From JAEUSF01 sp964484145 (lineage in GTDB: Bacteria > Patescibacteriota > Doudnabacteria > UBA920): a stretch of 8,655 bases of DNA. The DNA lies in NCBI GenBank assembly GCA_964484145.1, contig CAZAED010000038.1, positions 1 to 8,655 of the forward strand, given 5' to 3'. Made by a program: the position numbers and the translations under genes. The notes under the pieces are model-generated. The model made no database searches, was not told the DNA's origin, and was given only the letters and a program-made list of their open reading frames with translations. Shown piece after piece: positions 6,070 through 8,655 of this stretch (the stretch's first letter is position 1; every line of letters begins with the position of its first letter).

Positions 6070-8655
6070 TTACTGATTACTACTTGATGCCTCGCTGATA
6101 GGGACTGAATCTGAATTTGAAGGGGTCGGAGCTTCTGCTTGGCTTGAAGTATTGATCGTAGATTGAGCACTTGTGTCGACCGGGCTTGTGTCAGGAGTAG
6201 TTGTTTGTTCTGTAGTTATACTTTCCCCTGCCACTTGACTGGAATTATCTGAGGGAACAGCTTCGCCGAAGCCGGCTTGACTACCACCACTTGCTCCGCT
6301 CGCAGATACTGATCCTGCCTCCGGTGAATTTGTCGAACCCGTCAAGGAACCGCTTACCCCGCCGGATGAAGGAGAGCTTTGTACGGTTAATATCACTTCC
6401 CCATTAGTTGTATAACCTTCCTGTTTTCCGACTACTAAGTAGTGAACTATGACCGAAGCCGGGTTGCCGGAAAGATTAAAGCTCTTTAACTTAAAGCCAA
6501 TATAGCGGTCTTGCGAGTCTTTTATCCAGGAAACTATTTGGGCTATGGCCGGGGTTTCGCCTTCCACGGTTAATTGCACGTCCGGCTTGCCGGTACCTAA
6601 GTCATAGGTAAAATTAATGTTAGCGTCGCCTGCTTCGGTAGTTGCTATACTGCCCGCAAAACTGTCGTCTTTAACTATTATTATGCCTTTGGTTTGAATA
6701 TCGCCCCGAGCGTTGATGCTAAACATGGTAGTAGTGCCATTGGTTACAGAAAGCAAGGTGGTGGTAGCTATGGTGGTGCTGGCTAAAATAGCCATGTCTC
6801 CCTGATTACCAAACACCACGCGATTTTGCCCTGCCTGCTGTAATTGCAAAATATTACCAACGCCTTTTTGGTCTATTATTATTGAATTTGAATTTTGGGT
6901 GGTTGTTCCCACTTGACCAAGTAACTGGCCGCCATTGTCGTCTAGGACAAAAATATTATTTATATTTCTCCAGCCAAATTCCACGAAAGCCAAAAGTTTC
7001 CCGCCAGTCGAATTTTCTGAATAACCTTCCAACGCCCTGCCAACTACATTACCCGAAGACAACGCCTTAGTTGCGGCTCCGGGAACTGTTTTAGATGCTG
7101 TTAAATAATCACCAATTTTAATCGGACCGTTTTCCAAGCTTATCTTCACAGGCACCCTACCTGCCAAAGCTACAGGCTTAGAATTAAGCAAGTTACTGGA
7201 CATTAACACCCCGGGTTTTGTAGCCACGACACCTAAAATATTTTGGGTCGTAGAAGATGCCCGTACTATTCCGGACACATTCTCAATAATCTGGTTATCT
7301 TGACTTTCAGAAGAAACGCTGGCAAGAGCGGTGTCTGAAAGAGCAACCAACTCGCCGGGCTCTAAAGTTAAATCAAGGGAAGTATAATTTTCTGCCAAGT
7401 CAGCGCCGCTGCCTAAATTATTTGTTCCGTCGCTATATACGTCTCCGTCGCTGTCTATCCTAAACTTTACATTTCCAGTTGCCCCCACATTTGAAACCAC
7501 CCTAAATAAATTTATATCTGAAGCAGATGTAGAAGAAGCTATGTCAAACATGCTGCCTATGGAAGTAGTACCGAAAGACGCCTGACCAAAAGAGTCTATT
7601 AAAACTTTATTGGTCCCGGCTTTTCGCAAAGCAATAAAATTGCCTGTAAAACTCCCGCTGCCATTACCTAAATCCATAGAAAGAGCTGTGCCTGTTGCAT
7701 TGGAAGTTTCGTGGTAAATACTCATTAAAGTGGCACCTGTGGCAGTGGCCGAATAAAGCCTTAAAGCATTTCCGGAACTTGGGTGCCCCAATTCAGCAAA
7801 CAATGCAGCCGGTTGAGAAACGCTACCGGCAAGGCCGTCAGTATAGGCATATACGCCGAAAGTTTTACCATAGACTTGTATACCGGTATTTATTCCGGAA
7901 GTATTACTGCCGCTATAAGCCTGCACTTCCAAAGCCCTAACAGTATTGGCGTTAGAGGTGTTGTCTACTGTACGAATAAGCATGCCGTCCAAAGTTCCGC
8001 TGGCAGCACCGGATATTGTACTAATAAACCTATGACCAAATTGGAAAGCGCCTGTTGTTCCATTACTCAAGGTTGTGCTTGCTAATATGCCAGCAATTGC
8101 ATTTGCACCATTACCTGTAGTGCTGCCAACAATATTAAGCATGGATGTTGGGGCGTTAGTACCAATTCCAACTCGACCCAGTTGATCAACAACAACCAAA
8201 GAAGTCCCTGTTGAAGAAGCAATATTTAAAGGATTTACACCTGCTGAGCCCTGTAAATTAAATGTATAGGAAGTTGAAGTTGCATTAATGCCGGTTACAG
8301 TGCCATTGTCTATAAATTTGCCGGTAGTTAAAGAAGAGGCTCCGTTCCAAATTGCGCTAAAGCCAGATGTACCCGAACCGGTTAACGCCCCACCGCCACA
8401 AGTGGTTATATATAGTGAACCGGAAGCAGTAGCAGCCACACAACCGGCAGAAGCTAAGGAAGACAGCGTGGTAGAACCATTGGAAGCAACTGTTAATACT
8501 GCCGCGCCACTTGAAGAAGCAATAGCAAATGGGTTAGTACCACCCTTACCTTGTACAAACAAAGTAGTAGTAGGAGTTATGGTACCAATACCGACTAAGT
8601 CTGTAGAAGTGGCGTTGTAAATAAGGCCGTTACCTATGGTAAAGGCAGAGTTACC
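6070..8655 (-). CDS. Large tail-fibre-like surface protein, 5' end beyond the window
   Basis: The open frame runs to the window edge without a stop: 861 residues are present, beginning in frame with GNSAFTIGNGLIYN. Fragment residues 1-415 carry fibre-type repeats: 'GIGT-x-x-P-T-x-x-L' at 22-32 and 163-173, and 'LQG/VQG...NPF/L-IASS' around Q35 and Q135. Residues about 416-562 (ADLAENY...ILGVVATKPGVLM...ALAGRVPVK...ENGPIKIGDYLTAS...FVEFGW) match a module I know from fibre-like bacterial proteins; its first half also recalls the phage Peptidase_G2 autocleavage domain. Residues 665-745 look like a small beta-sandwich ending VIVHYLVVGK. The last 102 residues are 40% Ser/Thr, with no LPXTG. A TTG at 8560-8562 could be taken as a start, but the coding frame and repeats continue upstream of it. 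Surface or fibre function is inferred; it does not share the hydrolase promoter. Confidence 0.88.
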   Translation of the reverse strand, partial: GNSAFTIGNGLIYNATSTDLVGIGTITPTTTLFVQGKGGTNPFAIASSSGAAVLTVASNGSTTLSSLASAGCVAATASGSLYITTCGGGALTGSGTSGFSAIWNGASSLTTGKFIDNGTVTGINATSTSYTFNLQGSAGVNPLNIASSTGTSLVVVDQLGRVGIGTNAPTSMLNIVGSTTGNGANAIAGILASTTLSNGTTGAFQFGHRFISTISGAASGTLDGMLIRTVDNTSNANTVRALEVQAYSGSNTSGINTGIQVYGKTFGVYAYTDGLAGSVSQPAALFAELGHPSSGNALRLYSATATGATLMSIYHETSNATGTALSMDLGNGSGSFTGNFIALRKAGTNKVLIDSFGQASFGTTSIGSMFDIASSTSASDINLFRVVSNVGATGNVKFRIDSDGDVYSDGTNNLGSGADLAENYTSLDLTLEPGELVALSDTALASVSSESQDNQIIENVSGIVRASSTTQNILGVVATKPGVLMSSNLLNSKPVALAGRVPVKISLENGPIKIGDYLTASKTVPGAATKALSSGNVVGRALEGYSENSTGGKLLAFVEFGWRNINNIFVLDDNGGQLLGQVGTTTQNSNSIIIDQKGVGNILQLQQAGQNRVVFGNQGDMAILASTTIATTTLLSVTNGTTTMFSINARGDIQTKGIIIVKDDSFAGSIATTEAGDANINFTYDLGTGKPDVQLTVEGETPAIAQIVSWIKDSQDRYIGFKLKSFNLSGNPASVIVHYLVVGKQEGYTTNGEVILTVQSSPSSGGVSGSLTGSTNSPEAGSVSASGASGGSQAGFGEAVPSDNSSQVAGESITTEQTTTPDTSPVDTSAQSTINTSSQAEAPTPSNSDSVPISEASSSNQ
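6073..6378 (-). other. Ser/Thr-rich disordered tail of the fibre protein
   Basis: The final 102 residues hold 29 Ser and 12 Thr, with Gly, Pro, Gln and acidic residues and almost no hydrophobic or basic ones. It is likely disordered and could be a target for O-glycosylation. No sortase signal, transmembrane helix or charged end is present, so how the protein stays on the cell is unclear. Confidence 0.75.
6421..6663 (-). other. C-terminal beta-sandwich-like domain of the fibre protein
   Basis: Fragment residues 665-745 run from SFAGSIATTEAGDANINF to VIVHYLVVGKQ. The pattern, alternating beta-strands with a central 'PDVQLTVEGETP...YIGFKLKSFNLSG...ASVIVHYLVV', recalls H-type-lectin-like or fibre-tip sandwiches whose last strand gives a hydrophobic 'F.W.V' motif. 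This is a fold-level guess by eye. Confidence 0.35.
6970..7410 (-). other. Conserved DLAENY / GRVPVK domain of the fibre protein
   Basis: Fragment residues 416-562 read as one compact domain. Landmarks are D419-L-A-E-N-Y, EPGELVAL, ILGVVATKPGVLM, PVALAGRVPVKI, ENGPIKIGDYLTAS, PGAATKA, VVGRALEGY and a closing FVEFGW. From memory of the family, this layout occurs near the C-termini of many fibre-like proteins. The first half resembles the Peptidase_G2 intramolecular chaperone/autocleavage domain of phage appendages. Whether it cleaves itself cannot be judged here. Confidence 0.55.
8137..8592 (-). repeat. Fibre-type protein repeats in the truncated gene
   Basis: Two 'GIGT..PT..L' motifs (fragment residues 22-32 and 163-173) and two 'QG..G.NP..IASS.G' motifs (from Q35 and Q135) lie in this stretch. 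A weaker third version, 'IDSFGQASFGTTSIGSMFDIASS', follows near residue 358. Such repeats are typical of trimeric phage-tail-like fibres with a beta-helical or beta-roll shaft. The repeats are degenerate at DNA level. Confidence 0.6.

Noticed and set aside
8560..8562. TTG as the start codon of the fibre gene
   Set aside because: The frame stays open for 31 more codons to the window edge and those codons encode a GIGTxxPT repeat, so the true start lies outside the window.
6882..8620. Plus-strand frames opposite the fibre gene, including 8288-8620
   Set aside because: Shadow frames; the opposite strand has clear fibre repeats and a recognisable domain.
149..8655. Recoded genetic code (TGA as Gly, as in SR1/Gracilibacteria)
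   Set aside because: All three genes end in TAA and no in-frame TGA occurs within the long frames, so the standard code suffices.

Overview
The window looks like a surface-protein locus from an uncultivated, small-genome bacterium, most plausibly a member of the Candidate Phyla Radiation (Patescibacteria, Parcubacteria-like). This is an inference from protein style: very long secreted proteins rich in Ser, Thr, Gly and Ala, tail-fibre-like repeats, and AT-rich gaps between genes. No marker gene is present to prove it. All three genes are on the minus strand, use TAA stops and read cleanly in the standard code.

In order of transcription, from the right edge to the left: (1) 8655-6070 is the 3' part of a large gene cut by the window edge. 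It encodes tail-fibre-like repeats, a 'DLAENY...GRVPVK...ENGPIKIGDYLT' domain that resembles autoproteolytic or chaperone-type fibre domains, a small beta-sandwich and a Ser/Thr-rich tail. (2) A 197-base AT-rich gap (5878-6069 plus the stop region) carries a possible terminator, a near-consensus extended -10 promoter, two AT palindromes and a Shine-Dalgarno site. (3) 5877-4888 encodes a membrane-anchored serine hydrolase of the class A beta-lactamase/D,D-peptidase fold. (4) Only two bases later, 4885-149 encodes a 1578-residue exported protein. It has a signal peptide, two 569-residue-period copies of a six-cysteine unit, a small beta-domain, haemagglutinin-like repeats and a Gly/Pro tail. (5) A strong 12-bp hairpin terminator at 42-73 ends the unit.

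The serine hydrolase and the giant secreted protein almost certainly form one transcript from the promoter at 5943-5971, and the second gene is probably translated by coupling. A reasonable hypothesis is that the hydrolase acts on peptidoglycan outside the membrane while the large protein is placed at the surface, possibly for adhesion to a host cell. The truncated gene upstream is a second surface fibre. No RNA genes, CRISPR arrays, insertion sequences or metabolic genes were seen. The plus strand holds only open frames that are shadows of the minus-strand genes.
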